Positions 37,601 to 45,821 of a stretch of DNA of 55,496 nt are shown here, one piece after another; the first letter of the stretch is position 1, and the number at the start of each line of letters is the position of its first letter. Location of the stretch: contig DAOSUS010000019.1 of the NCBI GenBank assembly GCA_035378955.1, positions 1-55,496 of the forward strand. The letters are read 5' to 3'. Position numbers and translations under genes: made by a program. The DNA comes from Candidatus Hydrogenedens sp. GTDB taxonomy: Bacteria; Hydrogenedentota; Hydrogenedentia; Hydrogenedentales; Hydrogenedentaceae. The notes below the pieces were generated by a model. That model was given only the letters and a program-made list of their open reading frames with translations, was not told the DNA's origin and ran no database searches.

Positions 37601-39141
37601 AATAATTGAGGTCGTTCGGAAAGAACAGCCAGCGGCACATCATTTCCCATAGAACCCACAGGCTCTGCTCCCGTTTCTGCCATCGGTTTGAGCAAAAGTG
37701 AAATATCTTCTTCTGTATAACCGAAAATTTTTTGCCTTTTCCGTAAGGGAACTAATTCATTTGTGGGTCTTGTTTCCAGCACTTCTCTCGGAAAAATAAT
37801 ACGGTTCAAATTGAGCCATGCACGATAAGGTTTTCTATGGGATAAGGTTTCTTTAATTTCATCATCATCAACAATTCGTTTTTCGTTTAAATCCACAAGG
37901 AACATACGCCCCGGCTGTAATCGCCACTTCTTTATTATTTTTTCCTGCGGTATATCTAAAACGCCTACTTCAGAAGCCATAATGACCTGCTGGTCTGTAG
38001 TAATCCAATAGCGAGCCGGACGAAGTCCATTGCGGTCAAGAACCGCACCTATCTGCACCCCATCTGTAAAAGCCATACATGCAGGACCATCCCATGGCTC
38101 CATCTTACAGGCATGAAATTCATAGAAAGCCTTCTTGAAATCGGGCATACTTTCATGATGACTCCAGGGTTCGGGTATCATCATCATCATGGAATGGGCA
38201 ATACTACGACCGCCACGGACAAGCAATTCAAAAGCATTGTCAAAAATGGCAGAATCACTGGCACCTTCTGTTAAAATGGGAAATAATTTCTTTATATCGT
38301 CTCCATAAAGAGAACTCTTCAAATCAGATTCGCGAGAACTCATAAGATTAATATTCCCTCGCAGGGTATTAATCTCCCCATTATGGGCGAGGAAACGGAA
38401 TGGCTGTGCTAATTGCCAGCTGGGAAGTGTATTTGTGCTATACCGCTGATGAATAATGGCTAAGGCACTTTCTACTTCCGGGTCTGCCAAATCTTCGTAA
38501 TATTTATCCATAACCTCGGGCAAAAATAAACCCTTGTATACAATTGTCCTTGCAGACATACTTGTTATGTAAAAAAGATTTTTTTGTTCCCCGAGAAATT
38601 GTCGAATTTTATGAGAGGCAGACTTGCGGATAATAAATAATTTGCGTTCAAAAGATTCAATATCCGGACAGGTGACATTCTTTACAAAAATTTGTTCAAT
38701 AATGGGTTCGTTAGAACGGGCAAGCCAACCAATACATTGAGAATTTCGCGGAACCTCACGCCATCCTAAAAATTCCTGACCTTCTTCAATGATGGTCTGC
38801 TTTAAAATTTCTTTGCAAGTATTTCTTAATTGATTATCTACAGGAAGAAAAACCATTCCTACGCCATATTGCCCCGGCGAAGGCAAATCAAATCCTAAAC
38901 CAGGGGATTGCTTTTCGAAAAAACGATGGGGAATATGAAATAAAATACCACAGCCATCACCTGTTTCGGGGTCGCAACCACATGCTCCACGATGTGTAAG
39001 ATTTACCAATATACGAAGAGCATCTTTTACTAATTGATGAGTTCTCTTCCCATCAATGTTTACAATAAAACCTACGCCACAAGCGTCATGCTCAAAAAAA
39101 GGCTCATACAATGTTTTTTGTTGGTGAGGTTCTTTCTGCAT
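34606..39141 (-). CDS. gltB: Glutamate synthase large subunit
   Basis: GltB releases ammonia from glutamine and transfers it to 2-oxoglutarate. The frame is open from a TTG at 39159, but the ATG at 39141 has GGAG nine bases upstream, so I use it (1511 residues). A 20-residue propeptide precedes the N-terminal nucleophile Cys21 (HDACGVGF). The glutaminase domain includes HQRYSTNTLPSWQLAQPFR. The FMN barrel has GAMSYGSISQEAH and ISGHDGGTGASPL, and the [3Fe-4S] cysteines lie in CIMMRKCHSNTCPVGIA. The C-terminal beta-helix has GGKIIVTPP and GVGDHGCEYMTGGRAVILG. It is the first gene of the gltBD operon. Confidence 0.97.
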   Translation of the reverse strand: MQKEPHQQKTLYEPFFEHDACGVGFIVNIDGKRTHQLVKDALRILVNLTHRGACGCDPETGDGCGILFHIPHRFFEKQSPGLGFDLPSPGQYGVGMVFLPVDNQLRNTCKEILKQTIIEEGQEFLGWREVPRNSQCIGWLARSNEPIIEQIFVKNVTCPDIESFERKLFIIRKSASHKIRQFLGEQKNLFYITSMSARTIVYKGLFLPEVMDKYYEDLADPEVESALAIIHQRYSTNTLPSWQLAQPFRFLAHNGEINTLRGNINLMSSRESDLKSSLYGDDIKKLFPILTEGASDSAIFDNAFELLVRGGRSIAHSMMMMIPEPWSHHESMPDFKKAFYEFHACKMEPWDGPACMAFTDGVQIGAVLDRNGLRPARYWITTDQQVIMASEVGVLDIPQEKIIKKWRLQPGRMFLVDLNEKRIVDDDEIKETLSHRKPYRAWLNLNRIIFPREVLETRPTNELVPLRKRQKIFGYTEEDISLLLKPMAETGAEPVGSMGNDVPLAVLSERPQLLFNYFKQLFAQVTNPPLDPIREEIVMSLETDIGREYNLLDETPEDCQMIHLHSPILTNAQVTYIRNLKKKGHRAEPISTLFSVKEGIQGFLNAIDRICKEAEKHVDNGATILILSDRGAGLHHAPLPSLLATGAVHHHLVRVHKRTRCGIVVESGEPREVMHFALLCGYGAGAINPYLAFETISEGVEKGKIIEEYPGKAHKKYIKAIEKGLLKTMSKMGISTLQSYRCAQIFEALGLGQEVIDRCFTGTPSRIGGLGFEDIAKETLARHEMAYNPLKYRENELDIGGAYRWRQRGEFHQWNPETIALIQHATRLNSWQKYQQFAEEVNNRNRTFATLRGLLKFKKGNPIPLEEVEPASEIVKRFCTGAMSYGSISQEAHENLAIAMNRIGGRSNTGEGGEDPKRFITEPNGDSKRSAIKQVASGRFGVTNEYLVNADELQIKMAQGAKPGEGGQLPGHKVYEHIAKVRYSTPGVELISPPPHHDIYSIEDLAQLIYDLKNSNIYAKVSVKLVSEVGVGTIAAGVSKGKADLVLISGHDGGTGASPLSSIKHAGLPWELGLSETHQVLVKNNLRDRITVQVDGQLKTGRDVVIGALLGADEFGFATAPLIVSGCIMMRKCHSNTCPVGIATQDPELRKKFEGKPEYVVNYFFFVAEEVRRIMAELGFRKFNDMIGRSDFLEYDPNPNHWKAQKVDLSAVLAKAQPWEGTTLYCSKKQDHGLEKALDNLLLEKAKPALERKEPVRFSISVRNIHRTVGTILSSELTRRHRLGMYTGHLPEDTVWIDCYGVAGQSFGAFIIQGVTLNLIGEANDYIGKGLSGGKIIVTPPPESPVIPEENIVVGNVALYGATRGEVYFRGVAGERFCVRNSGAWAVVEGVGDHGCEYMTGGRAVILGKTGRNFSAGMTGGIAFVYDPDNEFEIKCNLQTVELKPLHEKSIPELRYLLERHLKYTKSPIAYKILANWDKELEHFIRVMPKDYARALKEMNNQQEVPLLKTG

Positions 39142-39516
39142 TTTGTTAACTCCAAGCAAAATATTTAATAAATAATAATTATATTAACATACATTATTGT
39201 ATAAAATCAACATACAAATTATCTTCAAAAATTCCAATATGTATTAAATCATTATATTTTAACAAAAATTTTTATAAAAACACTTTGTTATTTTATTAAA
39301 AGATAAAAAACATACAAAAATGTATTAATTTTTATTTCAATTATGATAAAAATGATAATTATATATAGTAAATTATTTACAAAAACATTTGATTAATCTT
39401 AAAAAGTCTGGAAAAATTTTTAACTTTTCGATAAGAAATTTTTCTGTTATGCAAAAATAATAAGGTAGAAATTTTTATATATAGTAGAAAATCTATTTTT
39501 TTTGATTACCTATAGG

Positions 39517-39860
39517 ACATAGATAACGGATTTATATTTTCTTTCCCAATCGTAAGGTACTGTATGCCGTTCCATTACCTTGTTGTAAGGTCAATAGGGG
39601 AAGAAATCAAACACAAAGGAGGCGTAGAAAATTTTCACAAAGGATACAGAAGAAGGCAAAACATGTTTTGCCTTTATATAAAACAATTCAACAGGATTTA
39701 CAGGGCTCAAAGGATATTTATATATCACGAATGCAAGACGGAATTTTTCCTTTTGTTTTTATTCGTGTTTATTTGTTAAATTCGTGTTTGTGATTTTTTA
39801 ACCAATTTAAAATACAGTTTTTACAGGGGAAAAGCAGCTTATATCAAGTTGTGAAAAATT
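39517..39860. repeat. Dispersed intergenic repeat, copy 1
   Basis: This segment aligns with 45325-45760. Shared words in the same order include CAATCGTAAGG (39548 here), CATGTTTTG/TATGTTTTG, AAAACAATTCAACAGGATTTA versus AAAACAATTTAACAGGATTTA, and a T-rich TTTTCCTTTTG/TTTTTTCATTTG block followed by TATCAAGTT. It lacks the roughly 100-base insert present in copy 2. No ORF is shared, so it looks like a non-coding dispersed element. Confidence 0.65.
39653..39674. repeat. Perfect 22-base palindrome inside the repeat
   Basis: AAGGCAAAACA at 39653 is followed directly by its exact reverse complement, giving a perfect palindrome. At the same place in copy 2 the outer arms are AGGG and CCCT instead of AAGG and CCTT, so the outer pairing is kept by paired changes. 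Confidence 0.7.
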
Positions 39861-40001
39861 TTCTTTTATTCTTCGTTGCTATTTGAGTTTGAGATTTTTA
39901 ATAAAAAGTGATTTTTTTGTTAAAAAGTTTTTATTTTATGATATTTTCATGATATATTAAATTTAAGATAAAGAATATTATATTCATCAGGAGGTAGTGA
40001 T

Positions 40002-40376
40002 ATGGGCACTGCAAATTCAGATAGCAAAAACTCCCATGAAAAAGAATTATGTGTAGAAAGGGAAGGGAAAGATAGCAAGGCGTATATTTTTCAGGCGGTA
40101 TGGTTCAAGAAACCCAACGGTTCTCGAAGATACAGTACTTATTTAGCCGCTGCAAATCCTATTGCGGCGAAGTATGGAGCACATCGTGTTGTTGGTCTTG
40201 TTCCACGCGAGATTATTCGTGGAGATTTTCATCCCGATTATTTTTGTGTAATTGAGTGGCCCTCGATAGACCATTATTACCAATTTTTAAAAGACCCACA
40301 CTATCAGAGCATTGCTCCTATGCGAGATGAAGCCGTTGAAAAGGTAATAGTACTTGATTGTTTCCGTATTAGTTAA
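40002..40376 (+). CDS. DUF1330-family (dimeric alpha-beta barrel) protein
   Basis: The 124-residue protein has an N-terminal polar stretch of about 30 residues and then a DUF1330/EthD-like ferredoxin-fold domain. Landmarks are YLAAANPIAAKYGAHRVVGLVPREI, DYFCVIEWPSIDHYYQFLKDPHYQSI and RDEAVEKVIVLDCF. Members form small dimeric barrels; no reaction is established for most. A strong AGGAGG lies ahead of the ATG. It converges on the aldehyde dehydrogenase gene with three bases between the stops. The biological role is unknown. Confidence 0.8.
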   Translation: MGTANSDSKNSHEKELCVEREGKDSKAYIFQAVWFKKPNGSRRYSTYLAAANPIAAKYGAHRVVGLVPREIIRGDFHPDYFCVIEWPSIDHYYQFLKDPHYQSIAPMRDEAVEKVIVLDCFRIS

Positions 40377-40379
40377 CAG

Positions 40380-41771
40380 TTACCATTTTATTCGGAGGTG
40401 CATACTTTTAAGTTGTGTTAATTGATAATAGCCGTAATGGGAGAGAGAAGCACCTCGTCCTGTATCTTTAACACCAGTCCATGGCAGTGCCGGGTCTAAA
40501 TAATCGCAACGGTTCATATAAAATGTTCCTGTCTCGACCCGTTCTCCAATTCTTTTGGCTCTTTCGAAATCCGATGTCCAGATAGACGCTGTTAATCCGT
40601 AGGGGCTATCATTCATATATTCAATGGCTTCTTCATCATTATGGACAGGCAAAATACCAATTACAGTTCCGAAACTTTCTTCCTGCATGAGGGAAGATTT
40701 TTGGGGTGCATCTGCAACTACAGCCGGTGCAAAGAACCAACCCTGGTCGGGCACTTCAAATTCATCTGGACTTACAACTAATTTACCTCCCTGAGCAACT
40801 GCTTCTTCTACTTGTTTTTTAAGGAACTGGCGAGCCGATGAAACGGCAAGGGGTCCTAGGGTTGTTTCTTTTTGCATTGGGTCGCCCAATTTATATTGGC
40901 GGGTTAGTTCCACAAAGGCTTCGACAAATTGGTTGTAAATTGGCTTTTCGACATAAATCCGTTCTACAGCACAGCAGGATTGCCCTGCATTGTAGAAAGC
41001 ACCGTCCACACAATTGGCTACCGCATAATCGAAATCGGCATCCGCACAAACATAAGCGGGGTCTTTTCCTCCCAATTCCAGTTCCTGATTGATAAATCGT
41101 GTAGAGGCACTTTGAACGACTTCGTGTCCACCACGAACAGAACCTGTAAAGGATACAAAGCCAATTTTCGGGTGTTTAATTACCGCGTCGATGACCTGAT
41201 GGTCTGCGATGATGTCTTGTATTAGTCCTTTCGGTGCTCCTGCCTTTTCAAATGCTTCTACAAAGGCTTTTCCACAAAGGGGAGTTAATCGGGCATGTTT
41301 TACTATTACAGCATTGCCTGCCATAATTGCGGGGATAATTACATTAACCGCAATCAGCAAAGGATAATTCCAAGCGGCAATATCGAGCACAACACCGATA
41401 GGTTCGTGTCGGATATATCGTACAAATCCCGGCTTTTCAGGTAAATATTCATCTGCTAATGTCTGTTCTGCGATGGAAATCATATATTGAGCACGGTCGA
41501 GCATGGTATTAATTTCATTTTGGGATTGCTGTAAAGGTTTACCCATTTGCTCTGTAATTTCACGGGCAATGTTATCCCGATTTTTTTCAAATTCTTTCAT
41601 AAATTTCAAGCACAACTCTTTCCGTGTATTCATAGAAGTAAAACGCCATTCTTGAAATGCCTTATAGGCATTTTCTATTTTCTGATAAGCATCCTCGATG
41701 GTATCCATCGGGAAGGAATAGACTTCTTTTTCGGTATAGGGATTAATAACTTTCAGTTCTTTTTTGGACAT
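40380..41771 (-). CDS. NAD(P)-dependent aldehyde dehydrogenase
   Basis: The 463-residue protein belongs to the aldehyde dehydrogenase superfamily, which oxidises aldehydes to acids. The cofactor region has IAAWNYPLLIAVNVIIPA and FTGSVRGGHEV. The catalytic general base is Glu232 in LELGGKDPAYV, and the nucleophile is Cys266 in NAGQSCCAVERIYV. The C-terminal part has SFGTVIGILPV and YGLTASIWTSD. It resembles succinate-semialdehyde dehydrogenase-like members, but the substrate is not fixed by the sequence. AAGGAG lies upstream. The carbonic anhydrase gene is upstream on the same strand with a 61-base gap. Confidence 0.92.
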   Translation of the reverse strand: MSKKELKVINPYTEKEVYSFPMDTIEDAYQKIENAYKAFQEWRFTSMNTRKELCLKFMKEFEKNRDNIAREITEQMGKPLQQSQNEINTMLDRAQYMISIAEQTLADEYLPEKPGFVRYIRHEPIGVVLDIAAWNYPLLIAVNVIIPAIMAGNAVIVKHARLTPLCGKAFVEAFEKAGAPKGLIQDIIADHQVIDAVIKHPKIGFVSFTGSVRGGHEVVQSASTRFINQELELGGKDPAYVCADADFDYAVANCVDGAFYNAGQSCCAVERIYVEKPIYNQFVEAFVELTRQYKLGDPMQKETTLGPLAVSSARQFLKKQVEEAVAQGGKLVVSPDEFEVPDQGWFFAPAVVADAPQKSSLMQEESFGTVIGILPVHNDEEAIEYMNDSPYGLTASIWTSDFERAKRIGERVETGTFYMNRCDYLDPALPWTGVKDTGRGASLSHYGYYQLTQLKSMHLRIKW

Positions 41772-41832
41772 GTTAATGCTCCTTTTCTAAAAAAGTGTTT
41801 GTTATAAATTCAAGAATATATAGAAATTCAGA

Positions 41833-42495
41833 TTATTCTATGCAAAATACCTTGCCCGTTTCTAATTCATAATAAACAGGGACAATTTTTACTTTTCCGA
41901 GCGATTCTTTTTCTGCTATGGGTTTACAGTCTTTTCGTATCTGTCGGGCAATATTTTTTGCATGTTCACAGGTACAGGAGTTGATAAGTTGTTGTATATT
42001 TGAAGGAGATGTTTCCTGTTGCAATAAAGGCTGAACGATTGGGGTTATATATTTGAATAATTCGTGAATATGAGTATCTTCATGCCCCGAATTCTTTGTT
42101 GGTTCTTTTTTTTGCAATTCATTAACAACAGCAGTAACGGCGCCACATTGACTATGAGCCATGACTAATAGAAGGGGTGTGTGAACATGCAAAACACCAT
42201 ATTCAATACTTGCCATCGCTGATTTGCACAGGACATTTCCTGCAAGTCGGACGATGAAAAGGTCCATAATACCACAGTCAAAGATAAGTTCCGGAGGAAC
42301 ACGAGAGTCGGAGCAAGAAAGAATCGTTGCAATGGCATAATCCCCTTGAGATGATGTTGAAGAAAGCATTCTTCGTTTTGGGTCAGAATTTGGATGAGTA
42401 AGATTTCCCTCCACAAAACGACGATTTCCTTCCATTAAAAAACTTAATACTTCATCAGGCTTTGGTTTTTGTTTTTCGGAATGCTTTTGACTCAT
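41833..42495 (-). CDS. Beta-carbonic anhydrase
   Basis: The 220-residue protein interconverts CO2 and bicarbonate. Zinc ligands are Cys61, His114 and Cys117 (CSDSRVPPELIFD and AHSQCGAV), with the Asp63-Arg65 catalytic pair. VRLAGNVLCKSAMASIEYGV is the usual intervening segment. There is no signal peptide, so it is cytoplasmic. AAAGGG precedes the ATG. It may share a transcript with the downstream aldehyde dehydrogenase gene, although no metabolic link is evident. Confidence 0.94.
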   Translation of the reverse strand: MSQKHSEKQKPKPDEVLSFLMEGNRRFVEGNLTHPNSDPKRRMLSSTSSQGDYAIATILSCSDSRVPPELIFDCGIMDLFIVRLAGNVLCKSAMASIEYGVLHVHTPLLLVMAHSQCGAVTAVVNELQKKEPTKNSGHEDTHIHELFKYITPIVQPLLQQETSPSNIQQLINSCTCEHAKNIARQIRKDCKPIAEKESLGKVKIVPVYYELETGKVFCIE

Positions 42496-42851
42496 TTAAC
42501 TACCCTTTCTTTTTTATGGAAAGTATAATATACCTTTACTCCTGTCTTCTAAAAATAAACTTATAACCATCGAAAAAATTACAGACAAATAATAAAAATT
42601 ATGATATAATTTTAATGTATAAAAATCTACAAAGACATAGGTAATGACTATCTTAATGTTACTCAATTTTTTCTTTGACAGGTTCGGCAACTAATAGAAT
42701 AAAAAAGTTTTTGGTATATTTTATTAAATTAGAAGATGAATATTTAAGAGAAATAAAAAGGAAATCTAAACTTGTTAATAGTAGTATTATTATAATAATA
42801 TAAATTATAGAATGACAAGATAGATTTTCAGAATTTTTTTGAAAAAAAGAT
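42496..42851. other. AT-rich spacer between carbonic anhydrase and fliD genes
   Basis: This divergent spacer has no gene. It holds a possible sigma-70-type extended -10 (TGATATAAT near 42600, plus strand). The flagellar promoter listed separately follows it. The rest is low-complexity A/T DNA. Confidence 0.4.
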
Positions 42852-42878
42852 TAAAGTTTTAAATTTTCTTGCCGAAAT
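42852..42878 (+). promoter_or_regulatory. Sigma-28 (FliA)-type flagellar promoter
   Basis: TAAAGTTT (42852-42859), an 11-base spacer, then GCCGAAAT (42871-42878) matches the FliA consensus TAAAGTTT-N11-GCCGATAA: all eight -35 bases, the exact spacer and six of eight -10 bases. It sits 39 bases ahead of fliD, a class of gene often under sigma-28 control. Confidence 0.8.
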
Positions 42879-42917
42879 ATAGATTAGAGTATAAATGGAA
42901 TAAATAGGAGATATACT

Positions 42918-44636
42918 ATGTCAGGCACATTTAATATTGGTGGATTGGTTTCGGGGTTAGATACGAATACAATTATTAATCAGTTGATACAAATTGAGCG
43001 TCAGCCGATAACTCGTCTCCAGCAGAGGGTAACGCAATTACAAAGTCAAAGAACTGCCATACAAAATGTGCGAACTGCTTTAACAACACTTCGGAATAGA
43101 CTACAGGATTTTAATTTAAATAATATTTTCACTGCATTCAAATCTACCAGTTCTGAAACGAGTGTGGTTCAGGCGAGTGTATCCGATTCCAATCCTGTAT
43201 TAGGCACATATCAGGTGGAGGTAATCCAGTTAGCATCAGCGACAGTAGCGAATAGTAGTGGACGGGTAAGTTCTGCTATTGACCCCAATGTGGCATTAGA
43301 AAATAGTGGACTTACAACAACTGTTCAGTCAGGAACTTTTACGATAAACGGGGTTGGGTTTAATGTTGACCCTGCCACACAAAGTTTGAATGATGTTATT
43401 TCAATGATAAATTCAAGTAGTGCCGGTGTAACGGCTACCTATAATGCGAGTGAGGACCGAATTTATCTCCAAAATACTACAGCGGGAGATACCACACGAA
43501 TAGTTTTAGGTAGTTCCAATGATACAAGTAATCTAATATCTGCCTTAGGCTGGACAAATGCGGTTCAGTATACAAATGGTAGTGGTTCTACGGAATTAAA
43601 GAGCCGACAACCATTAGGAGCAATAAACACAACTGTTAAGTTAGAAGACCTGAATTTGCAAAACGGAGCCATAACAGGTGGTTCGTTTAGTATTAATGGA
43701 TTTAGTATTACTATAGACCCGTCAGCAGATACATTAGCAGATGTAATTTCAAGAATTAATGCTTCTGATGCCGGTGTAACGGCAAGTTATGATTCCACTA
43801 CCGATACATTGCGATTTGTTTCAAAAGATATGGGCAGTCGGCTCATTCGATTTGGAGGTCCTTCGGATACCAGTAATTTCCTTTCCGTAATGAATCTTAC
43901 TTCTGCTACTCAAACGGCAGGTTCGGATGCGACTTTTAAGATTAACGGCGGAGCAGAACAAACAAGGAACAGTAATGTCGTTACAGATGCGATTACAGGG
44001 ACTACATTAACATTCTTAAAAACGGGAACATCCACCGTTACCATTGATACGGACGAAGATGCGGTGGTTCAAAATATACAGAATTTCCTGACGGCTTTTA
44101 ACGGTGCAATAAAGGGGATTCGAGAATCCACAGCATCGGGAGCCGTTTTAAGTCGGGAATCTTCTATCCGTGAAATAGCTTCTTACTTACAACAAACCTT
44201 TTTCAATACAGTTAGTGGTATTTCAGGACCGTATCAGAGTTTAGCGGATATCGGTTTTTCAACAGGGAGTGATTTTGATTCCTCGGCTATTCCCAGTATT
44301 AGTCTGGATGCTGATAAATTTAAAGAAGCATTGAGAAACAACAAAACAAATGTGACTGAATTGTTTTCTAATTCCTCCTCGACGGGTTTGGTAGATACTT
44401 TATTCCCCTATTTAGATGAAATTACAGGATACAATGGATTTCTAAACGAACGGATAAAGACAAATGGTTCTATTGATTCACAAATAAACTCGATAAACGA
44501 CCAGATTTCAAGCATAGAATATCGTGTAAGCCAGAAAGAAGCAAGGCTTCGTCGCCAGTTTACTTTAATGGAACAGATGATGCAGAGCTTACAAGGACAA
44601 AATTCTTCATTAGCGAGATTGAGTGGCACTTTATAA
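42918..44636 (+). CDS. fliD: Flagellar filament capping protein FliD
   Basis: FliD caps the flagellar filament and guides flagellin assembly. The 572-residue protein begins GTFNIGGLVSGLDTNTII, the signature of the FliD N-terminal domain. A coiled-coil opening follows (IERQPITRLQQRVTQLQSQR), then repeated FlgN-like beta modules (TFTINGVGFNVDP, SFSINGFSITIDP). The C-terminal coiled coil is SQINSINDQISSIEYRVSQK, followed by RQFTLMEQMMQSLQ. The ribosome binding site is GGAG seven bases before the ATG. It is followed by fliS 29 bases downstream. No flagellin gene is in the window. Confidence 0.95.
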   Translation: MSGTFNIGGLVSGLDTNTIINQLIQIERQPITRLQQRVTQLQSQRTAIQNVRTALTTLRNRLQDFNLNNIFTAFKSTSSETSVVQASVSDSNPVLGTYQVEVIQLASATVANSSGRVSSAIDPNVALENSGLTTTVQSGTFTINGVGFNVDPATQSLNDVISMINSSSAGVTATYNASEDRIYLQNTTAGDTTRIVLGSSNDTSNLISALGWTNAVQYTNGSGSTELKSRQPLGAINTTVKLEDLNLQNGAITGGSFSINGFSITIDPSADTLADVISRINASDAGVTASYDSTTDTLRFVSKDMGSRLIRFGGPSDTSNFLSVMNLTSATQTAGSDATFKINGGAEQTRNSNVVTDAITGTTLTFLKTGTSTVTIDTDEDAVVQNIQNFLTAFNGAIKGIRESTASGAVLSRESSIREIASYLQQTFFNTVSGISGPYQSLADIGFSTGSDFDSSAIPSISLDADKFKEALRNNKTNVTELFSNSSSTGLVDTLFPYLDEITGYNGFLNERIKTNGSIDSQINSINDQISSIEYRVSQKEARLRRQFTLMEQMMQSLQGQNSSLARLSGTL

Positions 44637-44665
44637 CATAAACATACTAAACAGGAGATGGGAAC

Positions 44666-45133
44666 ATGACACCTCAAACAGCAACTGTAAATGCTTACAA
44701 AGCGGTAAACATCAACACCGCATCACAGGGAAAGTTGATACTAATGCTTTTTGATGGTGCTATAAAAAGGGCGGAGGAAGCCATACGGCAGATAGAAAAG
44801 AACAATATTGAATCGGTGCACCGCAATTTAATCCGCGCCCAGGAAATTATTTCGGAACTTCGCAGTTCCTTGAAAATAGAGGTGGGAGGAGAAATCGCCC
44901 GGAACATTGACCGTATTTACGAATATATTTATTACCTTTTAGTGCAGGGAAATCTTAAAAAAGAAGTGAAACCTATCCGTGAAAGTATTGAATACATGAA
45001 AAGTATGCGGGAAACATGGAAAGAAGCTTTCGAGATATATCAAAAAGAAGAAGGGACAACCACATGCGGTGATATAGAAACACAAGAATTAAGACATCCC
45101 ACAGGAACCTCCACTTTTAATCTAAGCATATAA
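44666..45133 (+). CDS. fliS: Flagellar export chaperone FliS
   Basis: FliS binds flagellin in the cytoplasm and delivers it to the export gate. The 155-residue protein has the family start NAYKAVNINTASQGKLILML and FDGAIKRAEEAI, and the helix with NLIRAQEIISELRSSL and YEYIYYLLVQGNL. It is a little longer than the usual 125-135 residues because of an extra C-terminal tail (TTCGDIETQELRHPTG). AGGAGA lies upstream. It forms an operon with fliD. Confidence 0.95.
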   Translation: MTPQTATVNAYKAVNINTASQGKLILMLFDGAIKRAEEAIRQIEKNNIESVHRNLIRAQEIISELRSSLKIEVGGEIARNIDRIYEYIYYLLVQGNLKKEVKPIRESIEYMKSMRETWKEAFEIYQKEEGTTTCGDIETQELRHPTGTSTFNLSI

Positions 45134-45821
45134 TCAGTTTTTAGTAATTATCAATATAAATCCGGAAACAAGACGATAGAATAGGCATAGAAAAAGATAG
45201 GGAAGATTGTTATTTGATGGTTCTTTTTTATTTGGTCACCGTTAGGATATAGGTAATAGGGAAATACATTTAAACGGCGAGTGAATTACCTCTTTTCGAT
45301 AATTCTGTTTGATATATTTTATAACATAATGTGATAACCTATATAACCAATAGATTTATGGTTTCTTTATCAATCGTAAGGGCACGGTATACCGTACCTG
45401 TAGAGGACTATAAGAGCAAAAAAATTGTAGCTGAAACCTCCTGGCTTCGGTCTCTTTCCTCTTTGTGAACTCTTTAAATCTCTGTGTTCTCTGTGGTAAA
45501 AGTAATTAACTACAGAGGCAACGAAGGAGTGAGGGCGAAATATGTTTTGACCCTGCATAAAACAATTTAACAGGATTTATAGACTTCACAGGATTTGTAT
45601 GTTACGAATGATAAAATGAATTTTTTCATTTGTTTTCATTTGTATTTATTGGAGTAATTTGTGGTTATAATTTTTTTATTGACTTAATCCAGTTCACAAT
45701 GAGGAAAGGTAGCGTCTATCAAGTTAGGATATATTTTCATTTCTTCCCTATTTTGGGTGTTTTTCTTGGTTTAAAAACTATGTATTGCCTATGTATATAA
45801 TTGTTAACTTTGTATATTACT
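45134..45821. other. Intergenic region after fliS (688 bases)
   Basis: No gene is supported. From about 45325 to 45760 it holds the second copy of the dispersed repeat. The minus-strand reading frame at 45370-45558 lies inside the repeat and lacks features of a real protein. No classical terminator follows fliS. Confidence 0.55.
45325..45760. repeat. Dispersed intergenic repeat, copy 2, with insert
   Basis: This copy aligns with 39517-39860 but carries an extra block of roughly 100 bases. The insert includes CCTCTTTGTGAACTC and CTCTGTGTTCTCTGTGGT. It also contains a near-perfect hairpin, CTCTGTGGT (45489-45497) against ACTACAGAG (45509-45517). Both copies end in a TATCAAGTT stretch before AT-rich DNA. 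Confidence 0.6.

Larger units (their letters stand above)
39142..40001. other. Long AT-rich intergenic region upstream of gltB
   Basis: The region upstream of gltB up to about 39500 is extremely A/T-rich and probably holds the leftward gltB promoter. One candidate is TGTTAAAAT on the minus strand at 39256-39264. From about 39517 to 39860 it carries the first copy of a diverged repeat also found at 45325-45760. The 71-residue plus-strand reading frame at 39564-39779 lies wholly in the repeat, has no ribosome binding site and is probably not a gene. Confidence 0.55.

Noticed and set aside
39564..39779. 71-residue plus-strand ORF in the spacer upstream of the DUF1330 gene
   Set aside because: It lies within a dispersed non-coding repeat, has no ribosome binding site, and is not preserved in the second copy of the repeat.
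45370..45558. 62-residue minus-strand ORF in repeat copy 2
   Set aside because: It is confined to the repeat insert, has no ribosome binding site and is not conserved in copy 1.
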